Below, piece after piece: positions 16,502 to 24,390 of a stretch of DNA of 64,000 bases. The stretch spans positions 1-64,000 of the forward strand of contig CALUIM010000008.1 of assembly GCA_944320725.1 (NCBI GenBank), written 5' to 3'. Made by a program: the position numbers and the translations under genes. This DNA is from an uncultured Coriobacteriaceae bacterium (GTDB taxonomy: Bacteria > Actinomycetota > Coriobacteriia > Coriobacteriales > Coriobacteriaceae). The notes beneath the pieces were generated by a model. It was given only the letters and a program-made list of their open reading frames with translations, did not search any database and was not told the origin of the DNA. Position 1 is the stretch's first letter. Each line of letters begins with the position of its first letter.

Positions 16502-18136
16502 GTGAAAAGGAAGACAGAGGGGCTGTGCGACACGGCCCGGCTGCTGAGGGACCTCCTCAGAGCGTGCTTCGGCACCATCATGGTCGAACCCGAGAGATGG
16601 AACATCGTGAGCGCTGCCACGCCGTCAAGGGGAGCGCTGCACTACGCGATCATGTCCGGAAAGGCTGTCTTCACGGAAAGCGTCATCGAGTCGGTCGGCG
16701 TGCTGTTCAACGCAGCGCTCCAGACGGGAGCGGACACCTCCACGCACGACCCGAGCCTCGTGGCAAGGAAGCTTACCAACTTCCTGAAAGAGAAGGACTG
16801 GGGAGACTACGGCGAGCTGGCCGAGGGGGCCGGCAACGCCCGGCTGATCCAGGTAAGAAGGAAGGCGCTCGCCTCCATGGTCGAGGCGATCGCAGCGCAG
16901 CTCTACCAGAAGGCCGACATCGAGGCAGAGGACGAGATGGGGATCAGGGAGACGCTCCGACGGATCGCGTCGCAGGCGCGCAGGGACATGAAGGCGATGG
17001 AGGACCCCGAGGCCGGCCTCCTCAGTACCGAGGCGCTCCCCGCCTCGGTGGAAATCCTGATAAGGCAGATCGACTTCCCCGAGGAGGACGGCTTCCTGAG
17101 CGCGACGGACGAGCAGAACATGTGGATAGCGCTCTGCGAGCTCTACTGCAGCGGCGTCAAGGTCGACACGATAATCCGGGCCGCGCTCGAGCAGGGTGCC
17201 GTCGCCCGCTACGGCGCCCAGTCGGAAGCGGCGATGACCTACTACATGGCGAAGTTCGACCTCAAGCGCGGCAACGTCAGGCAGAGCAACGAGGACCTGG
17301 GGCGGCTGAACCTGACGCTCAGGGAGAACAAGTCGAAGATAGACGGCGCCTGCGTGGCCCGCATGAACGCCCTCGCGGACATACGGACGCTCACCAACAA
17401 CGCCGAGCCCTCCGCTGACCACGCCACGCGCTTCGAGCGCGCCATCGGGTCGCTCCAGGACCTGAGCTACGCCGGCGACGATTACAAGGCGTACGAGACG
17501 GCGTCCGCCATCGGGGCGGAGATCACCAACGCGCTCGCGAAGGGCCCGGTCGAGGACCGCCGCGCCGTTGCCAGCTTCAATGGGCTCGTCACGCAGCACG
17601 AGGCGATCGTCCGAGATAACCCAGAAAAGCTCGGGAACCAGGCAGTGGTCGCAGTCTCCCTCAAGTGGTTCATAGAGCTGTCAAGGCTGACGAGGGAGCC
17701 CGTCGGGGAGCGGGACACCCAGAAGCTGTTCGCGATAGCCCTCGACGGGCTGCTCGAGGCCCGGAAGCGGAAGAACTCCCTGTTCCACGTCCAGTGCGTC
17801 GTGGTCATCGCCATCTGTGCGCTGTGCGAGGAGGACGAGGACCTCTTCATCTCCCTGGGCTTCATAGCCGCGAAGCTGAAGAGGGCCTTCGAGATCAAGG
17901 AGACCCAGGAGGGGATCTGGCAGCTGACTGCCATCATGAACAAGATGGCTCCGGGGTCATCGAAGAGGCTGCTCGCCGACCCCGGCGTCCAGATGGAGCT
18001 CATGAAGAGCAGGCGCTCGCCGATCATCAACTGGACGATGCACCTCGACGAGATGTACCGGCACGAGATGATCCCCGGGAAGAGGGCCTATAGGGTAAAG
18101 ATCGAGGAGGAGGTTTTGAAGCTCGAGGTACTTTGA
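16502..18136 (+). CDS. Orphan 544-residue helical protein of unknown function
   Basis: GTG 16502 is preceded by GGGGAGG at a good distance, and the frame is also open upstream to 16409. The 544-residue product is soluble, almost entirely helical and rich in charged residues. Residues 230-400 (LCELYCSGVKVDTIIRAALE, then LKRGNVRQSNEDLGRLNLTL) resemble a helical-repeat scaffold. No enzyme motif, membrane segment or signal is visible, and I do not recognise a family. Base composition is lower in GC than the conjugation genes and closer to the core genome. It is monocistronic and lies between the sigma-like regulator and an IS200 element, so it is probable cargo of the mobile region. Confidence 0.65.
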   Translation: MKRKTEGLCDTARLLRDLLRACFGTIMVEPERWNIVSAATPSRGALHYAIMSGKAVFTESVIESVGVLFNAALQTGADTSTHDPSLVARKLTNFLKEKDWGDYGELAEGAGNARLIQVRRKALASMVEAIAAQLYQKADIEAEDEMGIRETLRRIASQARRDMKAMEDPEAGLLSTEALPASVEILIRQIDFPEEDGFLSATDEQNMWIALCELYCSGVKVDTIIRAALEQGAVARYGAQSEAAMTYYMAKFDLKRGNVRQSNEDLGRLNLTLRENKSKIDGACVARMNALADIRTLTNNAEPSADHATRFERAIGSLQDLSYAGDDYKAYETASAIGAEITNALAKGPVEDRRAVASFNGLVTQHEAIVRDNPEKLGNQAVVAVSLKWFIELSRLTREPVGERDTQKLFAIALDGLLEARKRKNSLFHVQCVVVIAICALCEEDEDLFISLGFIAAKLKRAFEIKETQEGIWQLTAIMNKMAPGSSKRLLADPGVQMELMKSRRSPIINWTMHLDEMYRHEMIPGKRAYRVKIEEEVLKLEVL

Positions 18137-18166
18137 TTTCGATTTGCATGCAGAAGCTAGATCATG

Positions 18167-18298
18167 ACCACCCGCAAAGCGGGTGGTGTGCTCTTAGGGT
18201 ATAACCCTAGGACTGCCGGGCCAGCGCCTAAAGGAGCTGGCCCGAACTTCGTTCAGGCCGCATTGCTGCTTGACCCGTGGCACGCCGGTCAAACCGGC
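18167..18298 (-). other. Structured right end of the IS: chain of hairpins
   Basis: Between the tnpA stop and the element end lie five consecutive stems: 18284-18298, 18244-18254, 18218-18243 (8 bp), 18195-18209 (6 bp) and 18167-18187 (9 bp). The stretch reads as a structured RNA on the minus strand. In IS605 elements the equivalent place holds the guide RNA of TnpB, but no tnpB is present here. Confidence 0.5.
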
Positions 18299-18756
18299 TA
18301 CCTCCGCGCGAACGGGTCCTCGTACTCCTTGACGCTCAGCTTGTCCAGGGCGACGTCGGCCTTCTCCTGCTCCCGGATGTACTTCGCGATCGTGGCCTCG
18401 TTCAGGCCGACGGTGGACACGTAGTAGCCCTCCGCCCAGAACTTCCTGTTGCCGAACTTGTGCTTCATGTTCGCGTGCTTGTCGAATATCATGAGCGAGC
18501 TCTTGCCCTTCAGGTACCCCATCACACTCGACACGCTGTACTTCGGCGGTATCGCGAGCAGCATGTGCACGTGGTCGGGCATCAGGTGCCCCTCTATGAT
18601 CTCTATCCCCTTGTACTGGCAGAGCCTCCTGAGGATCTCCCCTATGTCCCTCCTCAGTTGGTTATATATGACTTTGCGCCTATACTTCGGCGTGAACACG
18701 ATGTGGTACTTGCAGAGCCACTTCGTGTGCGAGAGGCTGTAGGCCTTCTGGGCCAT
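18298..18756 (-). CDS. tnpA: IS200/IS605 transposase TnpA (Y1 HUH)
   Basis: This single-strand transposase cuts and joins at hairpin ends through one tyrosine. It is 152 residues from ATG 18756 (MAQKAYSLSHTKWLCKYHIV). The metal-binding HUH motif is HVHML near residue 66 (GHLMPDHVHMLLAIPPKY). The catalytic tyrosine is in ATIAKYIREQEKAD near residue 128. The YHIVFTPKYRRK start is typical of the IS200 group. Length is normal and the frame is intact, so the copy may be active. The gene points away from the LE hairpin, as expected. Confidence 0.93.
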   Translation of the reverse strand: MAQKAYSLSHTKWLCKYHIVFTPKYRRKVIYNQLRRDIGEILRRLCQYKGIEIIEGHLMPDHVHMLLAIPPKYSVSSVMGYLKGKSSLMIFDKHANMKHKFGNRKFWAEGYYVSTVGLNEATIAKYIREQEKADVALDKLSVKEYEDPFARR

Positions 18757-19071
18757 GGCCAGCCACCCCCTTCTGTTCCGGAATCCCGGCGGCCTGAACA
18801 ATCGCCAATATCCGGCGAGGGGGTGGTTTTGTAAAGCCGGGTTGTCGTCCACCCGCATAGCGGGTGGTGTTCGGTGCCCCGCGCTGCGCGCGGCGCACAG
18901 GCTAAAGCCATTCACAAGAGAGGGGCCGGGCATCACTCTTCGATGCCCGGCCCCTCCACAGCGCCATCGCAGCTGCTGCTAATTATATTTCCCGGCGTAA
19001 ATCAAATGAACTCATCGTGAGACCGCCCGCACTGCAGAGCTCCGCATCATGCATAAAAGCACCTACGGGCT
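18757..19071. other. IS left end and flank, no gene
   Basis: This 315-bp stretch holds the IS left end up to about 18872, the 18920-18956 hairpin and about 115 bp of AT-richer flank up to the end of the next gene. I see no gene in it. The composition change near 18975 (AATTATATTTCCC) marks the shift from the GC-rich element to the glycan region. Confidence 0.5.
18920..18956. terminator. Perfect 15-bp stem hairpin
   Basis: GAGGGGCCGGGCATC and its exact complement flank the loop ACTCTTC. No T-run follows. It resembles the other GC stems of the mobile region and may be the original terminator of the orphan gene, now separated from it by the IS insertion. Confidence 0.55.
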
Positions 19072-19626
19072 TCACAGTGGGTCAAGCTGCGAGATGAGCT
19101 CCTCGCCTTTAGAGACACCTCTCTGCAAAAGCGACAGCCTCTCACCACTGGACAAATCTGCGCTCGCTTCGTACTGAAGAATGGCATCGTTAACCGCAAC
19201 ATAGGCGCGACGATAGGCGTCAGCCAAAACAGAGAATCGAAACATCGCCCCTGAAACCCCGAAAATCAGAGAGACCGCCGTATATATCACCACTCTGCCG
19301 GTAATCTCGACGGGCGAAACCAAATTTGCGTACGCCATATCAACCAGAACCATAAGGGAGAAGATTAGTGACGCACCCTGGGTCACTCTGTGCCATCCGG
19401 CGAATATAAGAGACCCACGACACCAGTCCCTCTTCAGATAATACGCTTGCTGGACCAACGGCTCCCGACTAGAGCAGTCATCATCCTTAAACCGAGACCG
19501 TGCGTTCAGGTTGAACCAGACGATGTAGAACACCAGTGTCCCCACAACGAGGAAACCACATACAAACAGAATGCCCGCGCTGCTCACAAAGCCTGCTGCC
19601 TCGGTCAAATCTAGCATTGGTCCCAA
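19072..19626 (-). CDS. Small membrane protein of unknown function
   Basis: A 184-residue protein with an N-terminal helix (about 13-38), then two close helices (about 82-103 and 110-130). A cytoplasmic helical tail of about 55 residues follows, containing YRRAYVAVNDAILQYEAS. A perfect GGAGGTGAT ribosome-binding site lies at 19627-19635. TTG 19626 is slightly close to it and ATG 19617 slightly far, so the start is undecided. The two-helix plus helical-tail layout recalls SLATT-type pore proteins of defence loci, but sequence support is weak. It lies downstream of the HD gene, 114 bp away, in the same orientation. Confidence 0.55.
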   Translation of the reverse strand: MGPMLDLTEAAGFVSSAGILFVCGFLVVGTLVFYIVWFNLNARSRFKDDDCSSREPLVQQAYYLKRDWCRGSLIFAGWHRVTQGASLIFSLMVLVDMAYANLVSPVEITGRVVIYTAVSLIFGVSGAMFRFSVLADAYRRAYVAVNDAILQYEASADLSSGERLSLLQRGVSKGEELISQLDPL

Positions 19627-19739
19627 ATCACCTCCTTGACTCGCCTGTCAGTTTCTGTATCGCCGTTCGATCGTCCGCAACCCCTGTGCTCGCATCAACT
19701 CAATCAGCATGGTGCGCGCAGCAAATCACTAGCCTAAGT

Positions 19740-20528
19740 TCATGCGCTGAAAACGCGGACGATCCTACCCCACTTGCTCCGAGTATCTGGGCTCGTGAAC
19801 GAGGGCACAAGCCCGAAAGGCCTCCTCAAGAGGTCGTCGAGATACCCCAGGCGTTCGAGAGCCGACCGTGCAGACGGGTTCACGATCTCGAACGCGAGGC
19901 AGACGACGCCCAGAAGGCCGTCGAGGTTGGCCTGGCGGTCCTCAGGCCCCAGGCAGCGCCTTTCTCCGAACCCCGCCATGGCGGCATCGGAGATGGACCC
20001 TTGGCGAAACTCGTCCGGCGTCAGCCCCAGGACCGATTGGCAGTCAGAAGCCGAAAACACGCGGACGATGTCAACCTTGTCGGCGTCCCGGACTATCTCG
20101 CAGAACTCGCGCGTCCTTGCGCCGAGTCCGTCGGGCAGCCTCAGACCGCTGTGCAACTCGACGGCGCTCATGACGATGCCGCTCCACTCCGCGTCATCGC
20201 AGAAGTCGGCCACCCGCGCACCCTCGACACCCTCGAGGACCTCCACGCCGAGCTCCGCGTGCCCCACCGATTCGGCGTCGCGGAACGTGCTCCAGCGCTT
20301 CAGCTGCTCAAAACGCCCGATGTCGTGGAGCAGGCCGCACAGCCAGGCGAGGTCAGCGTCGCCCCCGTGCAACCCCTCGGAGCGGGCGATCTCGTCGCAC
20401 AGCTCGGCGACCCTGTACATGTGCTCCAGCTTCAACGCGACCTTCGGGTCGGATGCGTCGAACCGGGAGACGTAGCCCTCGAAGACCCGGAGCGCCAATT
20501 CCCTGGAGAACCCGCCGGTCCCCGTCAT
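19740..20528 (-). CDS. HD-domain phosphohydrolase
   Basis: A 262-residue metal-dependent hydrolase of the HD superfamily. The metal ligands are visible as H in KLEHMYRVAE, the HD pair in CGLLHDIGRFEQ, a later H in VELHSGLRLP and D in IVRDADKVDIVRVF. This set is typical of single-domain HD enzymes that act on nucleotides or phosphate esters. The substrate cannot be read. ATG 20528 is chosen; an in-frame GTG at 20558 is also possible. It lies 41 bp after the FucNAc epimerase gene and is probably co-transcribed with the glycan operon. No glycan role is known for the family. Confidence 0.82.
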   Translation of the reverse strand: MTGTGGFSRELALRVFEGYVSRFDASDPKVALKLEHMYRVAELCDEIARSEGLHGGDADLAWLCGLLHDIGRFEQLKRWSTFRDAESVGHAELGVEVLEGVEGARVADFCDDAEWSGIVMSAVELHSGLRLPDGLGARTREFCEIVRDADKVDIVRVFSASDCQSVLGLTPDEFRQGSISDAAMAGFGERRCLGPEDRQANLDGLLGVVCLAFEIVNPSARSALERLGYLDDLLRRPFGLVPSFTSPDTRSKWGRIVRVFSA

Positions 20529-20568
20529 CGCACCGCCCGCGCAACGCATGTCCAGCACCCGGGCCCGC

Positions 20569-21756
20569 CTAGAGCCCGGGCTTCCTCCACACCATCTTGT
20601 CCACCACGCCGGTGTAGGACTGGATGATCTTGACCACCTTCGTGGACACGGACTCGGTGGCGTAGTCGGGCACCGGAGCCTCGGGCCACGAGCCCTCTGA
20701 GTCCAGCGCCACGGCGGTGCGCACCGCGTTGATCAGCCCCCTCTCGTCTATGCCCGCCAGCACGAAGCAGCCGCGCTCCATGGCCTCGGGGCGCTCGGTG
20801 GAGGTCCTTATGCAGACCGCCGGGAAGGGAGCGCCGATGGAGGCGAAGAAGCTCGACTCCTCGGGGAGGGTGCCGGAGTCGGACACCACGCAGAATGCGC
20901 GCGACTGGAGTTTGTTGTAGTCGTGGAAGCCCATCGGCTCGTGCGTGCGCACGAGGGGGTGCAGTTTGAACCCGGTCCCCTCCAGGCGCTTGCGGCTCCT
21001 GGGGTGGCAGCTGTAGAGGATCGGCTTGCCGTACTCCTCGGCCAAGGCGTTGACCGCGCCGAACAGGCTCTCGAAGTTGACCTCCGTGTCGATGTTCTCC
21101 TCGCGGTGGGCGGACAGGAGGAAGTAGCCGCGCTCCTCCAGGCCCTCGCGCTCCAGCACGTCCGAGGCGTCGATGGAGGCGAGGTTCGCGGAGAGCACCT
21201 CCGCCATGGGGCTTCCCGTGACGAAGGTGCGCTCCGGGGCGCAGCCCGTGAGCACGAGCCAGCGGCGGGCGTGCTCGGAGTAGGCCAGGTTCACGTCGGA
21301 GATGACGTCGACGATGCGGCGGTTGGTCTCCTCGGGCAGGCACTCGTCCTTGCAGCGGTTCCCCGCCTCCATGTGGAAGATGGGGATGTGGAGCCTCTTG
21401 GCCGGGATGGCGGAGAGGCAGGAGTTGGTGTCGCCGAGGACGAGCAGGGCGTCGGGCTTCGTCGCGACCATCAGCTTGTAGCTGCGGTCGACGATGTTGC
21501 CTATGCTCTCGCCGAGGTCGGCACCCGCGCAGTTGAGGTAGACATCGGGGTCGTCGAGCTGGAAGTCCCGGAAGAAGATGCCGTTGAGCGTGTAGTCGTA
21601 GTTCTGGCCGGTGTGCGCGAGCATGCAGTCGAAGTGCCTGCGGCACTTCTTTATCACCTCGGAGAGACGGATGACCTCGGGGCGGGTGCCCACGATTATC
21701 AGGAGCTTGAGGCGGCCGTCACCTTTGAACGAGACGCCGGAGAAGTCGGTTGCCAC
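20569..21756 (-). CDS. fnlC: UDP-N-acetylglucosamine 2-epimerase family, FnlC/CapG type
   Basis: Last enzyme of UDP-L-FucNAc synthesis: C2 epimerisation of the L-talose-configured (PneNAc) intermediate. The 395-residue WecB-fold protein shows LLIIVGTRPEVIRLSEVIKK at the N-terminus, HTGQNYDYTLNG, LGDTNSCLSAI, FHMEAGNRCKDECLPEETNR and SDSGTLPEESSFF. The CKDECLPEE stretch instead of the usual FDxRVPEE suggests the FnlC/CapG branch rather than plain UDP-GlcNAc epimerase. Co-occurrence with FnlB and FnlA supports it. The gene starts one base after the fnlB stop and is complete. Confidence 0.85.
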   Translation of the reverse strand: MATDFSGVSFKGDGRLKLLIIVGTRPEVIRLSEVIKKCRRHFDCMLAHTGQNYDYTLNGIFFRDFQLDDPDVYLNCAGADLGESIGNIVDRSYKLMVATKPDALLVLGDTNSCLSAIPAKRLHIPIFHMEAGNRCKDECLPEETNRRIVDVISDVNLAYSEHARRWLVLTGCAPERTFVTGSPMAEVLSANLASIDASDVLEREGLEERGYFLLSAHREENIDTEVNFESLFGAVNALAEEYGKPILYSCHPRSRKRLEGTGFKLHPLVRTHEPMGFHDYNKLQSRAFCVVSDSGTLPEESSFFASIGAPFPAVCIRTSTERPEAMERGCFVLAGIDERGLINAVRTAVALDSEGSWPEAPVPDYATESVSTKVVKIIQSYTGVVDKMVWRKPGL

Positions 21757-21757
21757 G

Positions 21758-22981
21758 CTACACCTCCTCGTAGTACGTGTCGGGATTGCTCGGGTCGAAG
21801 GGCTCGTTTGCCCACATGACGGTGACGAGGTCGTCGGTTTCCGAGAGGTTGGTGATCGAGTGCGTCATGCCCGGGGCAATCTCGACCACGGTCGGCTCCG
21901 CCCCGGAGACGCGGTACTCGTCCACGGGGTACGGATTGCCGTCCCCGTCCAGACCGATGCGGCGCAGGCGGATGAGCGCCTCCCCGGAGACGACCAAAAA
22001 CCTCTCCCACTTGGTGTGGTGCCAGTGGTTGCCCTTGGTCACGCCAGGTTTGGAGACGTTCACGGACACCTGGCCCCTGTCGGGCGTGCGCAGGAACTCC
22101 GTGAAGGAACCCCTCTCATCCCGGTTGGCCCCGAGCGGGTACGCGAGGGAGCCGGCCTCGTAGTAGCTCTCGAATGTGCTCCACAGCTTCTTGGAGAACG
22201 AGCCCTCGGAGAGGTCGAGCAACGACAGGTCGTCTCTGCTCGTTTTGAAGGACCTCAGCAGCCCGACGATCTCGCCGAGGGTCGACCTGTCGGTGGTCGG
22301 CACGTAGCAGTATCGCCCCTCCGGGTCGGGCACGGGAGAAAGACCGTCGTAGCCGCAGCGGTGCTCCTCACCCAGCAGCGCGGAGAGCATCTCCCCAACC
22401 AGGTCGTCGATGTAGAGCAGCTCCAGCTCCACCGACGGGTCGGAGACCTCGTAGGGACGGCCGTTGGCTATCGCGTCGCAGAAGGTGGCCACGGCCGAGT
22501 TGTACCGGGGACGACACCACTTGCCGTAGAGGTTCGGAAAGCGGTAGACGAGCACGCGCGCGCCGGTGCGCTCGGAGTACTCGAAGAGCAGTTCCTCGCC
22601 CGCGCGCTTGGACTCGCCGTAAGGTGAGCCCTCGTAGCGGCCCACGAGCGAGGCCTGCGCCGAGCTCGCGAGCATGACGGGACAGCGGTTACCGTGGTGC
22701 TCCAGAAGCGAGAGCAACTCCTCTCCAAAGACGTGGTTGCCGCGCATGAAGTCGGCAGGGTCCTTTGGGCGGTTCACCCCCGCCAGGTTGAACACGAAGT
22801 CGGCCTCCGCGCAATAGAGCGAAAGTTCCTCCCTTGACCCATCTCTGTCATACTCGTAGACGGTGAGGGGCAGTAGGGTTTGGTATCGCCCCCTGTGATC
22901 CTTTCCGTCGCGTATCGCCTTCAGGCTTTCGCAGAGATTACGCCCAACGAAGCCCTTAGAGCCGGTTACTAGCACTTTCAT
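21758..22981 (-). CDS. fnlB: UDP-2-acetamido-2,6-dideoxy-hexulose reductase, FnlB/CapF type
   Basis: Second step of UDP-L-FucNAc synthesis. The 407-residue protein joins two domains. An N-terminal short-chain dehydrogenase spans residues 1 to about 260, with VTGSKGFVGRNL for nucleotide binding and YGESK as catalytic motif. A C-terminal cupin follows from about 290, with metal-binding GNHWHHTKWERF. This reductase-cupin fusion is diagnostic for CapF of Staphylococcus aureus. The gene overlaps the end of the flippase gene by 4 bp and precedes fnlC by one base. Confidence 0.9.
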   Translation of the reverse strand: MKVLVTGSKGFVGRNLCESLKAIRDGKDHRGRYQTLLPLTVYEYDRDGSREELSLYCAEADFVFNLAGVNRPKDPADFMRGNHVFGEELLSLLEHHGNRCPVMLASSAQASLVGRYEGSPYGESKRAGEELLFEYSERTGARVLVYRFPNLYGKWCRPRYNSAVATFCDAIANGRPYEVSDPSVELELLYIDDLVGEMLSALLGEEHRCGYDGLSPVPDPEGRYCYVPTTDRSTLGEIVGLLRSFKTSRDDLSLLDLSEGSFSKKLWSTFESYYEAGSLAYPLGANRDERGSFTEFLRTPDRGQVSVNVSKPGVTKGNHWHHTKWERFLVVSGEALIRLRRIGLDGDGNPYPVDEYRVSGAEPTVVEIAPGMTHSITNLSETDDLVTVMWANEPFDPSNPDTYYEEV

Positions 22982-24390
22982 CTATCGACTTTTCCTTTCA
23001 CTGTGCTTGAAATGTGGCGAAGTATTATGCGTAAGTCATCTCTGAAAACCATGGCCGTAATCGCCAAACTAAGCACAAACGCCAATACGGTAATCGGCGG
23101 CGAGGAGAAGAAAGCCGCCGAGGAGCCTGCGATCCAGACCACTGACAAGATGCACGCACCAGGGCTGATGCTAAAGCCCACTTTCCTCCTGAGAATCACC
23201 GCTCTGATAAGCAGGTTCACGAGAAACCCGGCAAGCACAGACACGTTGACGCCGTTTGCACCTAGCAGCGAGATGGCTGCCGGCGCGCATGCGACAGCGA
23301 CCATGCCTGCGGCGACGGTTGACGTCCCGACGGTTCTCGTCTCTTTGATTGCGTAGAAGATGTTCCCGACAAACGCGGAATACCCGCTCACGAGCGCAAC
23401 GACGAGGGAAAGGGGCACGACGTTGAGGGCGTCTCCGTACTCGCCGAGGACGAATAGGGGGAATACGAGCTTCACCAGCGGAAGGAGCAGGGCGAGCGCT
23501 GCAACCAGAAACAGCAGGTACTTCCTGCACGCCGCGGTGAAGAACGCGCCATCCGCACCCCTGCTGCTTGCAGAGAAAGACAGGTCTTGCCACGCATACG
23601 TGAAGCACGTGGTCGCAAGCACTATGATCTGACCGAACTTGTTGCCCACCGAGAAAACGCCGCTCGCAGCATCGCCGCACATATAGTTGAATACCAAGCG
23701 CGAAGCGCTTGAGAGCAGCCAATACGAAGCCGTGTTCAGGCACAGGGGCGCAGCGAACCGCAGCAGCTCCCTCATGAGGGTTCCGTCCGCTTTACAGTCT
23801 CTCACCAGCGAGCCGAGACGAATCGACCGCCCAAGGTAGACGCACTGCGCAACGGCCCCCATCACGAAGCTGATATAGAGCGCGGAGTAGTCAACATTGA
23901 GCACGAGTATGAGCATGAGGTTCGCTGCAACAACCACGACGCTGCTCAGAATCCCCGAGATAGTAAATTCCTTGTTCTTTCCGTATCCGCGAGCAACGAA
24001 CCCGAAGTACGAGGACGCCGCGGACGCGATGCCGTAAGACACGACCCAGGCAGGATGTCCCAAAGAGAGTGCCGAGCACACCGCACAACCAAGCACCACG
24101 AAAAGCGCCGTTGCTCCGCACATGAGCACTAGACCCGACTTCACGACGGATGCGCGACCCGCATCGTCGGATCTGTCGTACATGTAGCGCATCACGGCTG
24201 ACCAGAGCTCGAAGTATGCAATCGAACTCGCAATGGTGATTATCGTCAGCGAGATGTCATACTCACCGTAGTCGGCGGCAGGAATCTGCGACGTGTACAG
24301 GGGCAGCATGACGATGCCGAGAGTACGCGACAGGCCCGTCCCCACCAGAAACAGCAGCGAGTTCTTGATGAATCTTCCTTTACTGCTCAT
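22978..24390 (-). CDS. wzx: Wzx-like polysaccharide flippase
   Basis: This 470-residue protein has about 12-14 hydrophobic helices of the MATE/MOP polysaccharide transporter fold. It starts KGRFIKNSLLFLVGTGLSRT, the usual opening of this family, and contains PLYTSQIPAADYGEYDISLT. It would move the lipid-linked repeat unit across the membrane to the polymerase side. With the Wzy-like gene in the same operon, this defines a Wzx/Wzy-type assembly route. It overlaps both neighbours by 4 bp. Confidence 0.9.
   Translation of the reverse strand: MSSKGRFIKNSLLFLVGTGLSRTLGIVMLPLYTSQIPAADYGEYDISLTIITIASSIAYFELWSAVMRYMYDRSDDAGRASVVKSGLVLMCGATALFVVLGCAVCSALSLGHPAWVVSYGIASAASSYFGFVARGYGKNKEFTISGILSSVVVVAANLMLILVLNVDYSALYISFVMGAVAQCVYLGRSIRLGSLVRDCKADGTLMRELLRFAAPLCLNTASYWLLSSASRLVFNYMCGDAASGVFSVGNKFGQIIVLATTCFTYAWQDLSFSASSRGADGAFFTAACRKYLLFLVAALALLLPLVKLVFPLFVLGEYGDALNVVPLSLVVALVSGYSAFVGNIFYAIKETRTVGTSTVAAGMVAVACAPAAISLLGANGVNVSVLAGFLVNLLIRAVILRRKVGFSISPGACILSVVWIAGSSAAFFSSPPITVLAFVLSLAITAMVFRDDLRIILRHISSTVKGKVDR

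Larger units (their letters stand above)
18165..18872 (-). mobile_element. IS200/IS605-family insertion sequence, about 0.7 kb, tnpA only
   Basis: The element encodes only a TnpA transposase and has subterminal hairpins at both ends. ACCACCCGC-AAA-GCGGGTGGT (18167-18187) and CCACCCGC-ATA-GCGGGTGG (18849-18867) are near-identical palindromes in the same relation to each end. The interval of about 708 bp matches the usual IS200 size. A further long-range pair, CCACCCCC at 18763-18770 with GGGGGTGG at 18829-18836, lies upstream of tnpA and resembles the stem that blocks read-through in IS200. Exact cleavage sites are not visible. Confidence 0.8.

Noticed and set aside
19746-20068. Internal duplication in the HD gene (IVRVFSA occurs twice)
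   Set aside because: The two copies use different codons and the flanks are unrelated, so it is chance.
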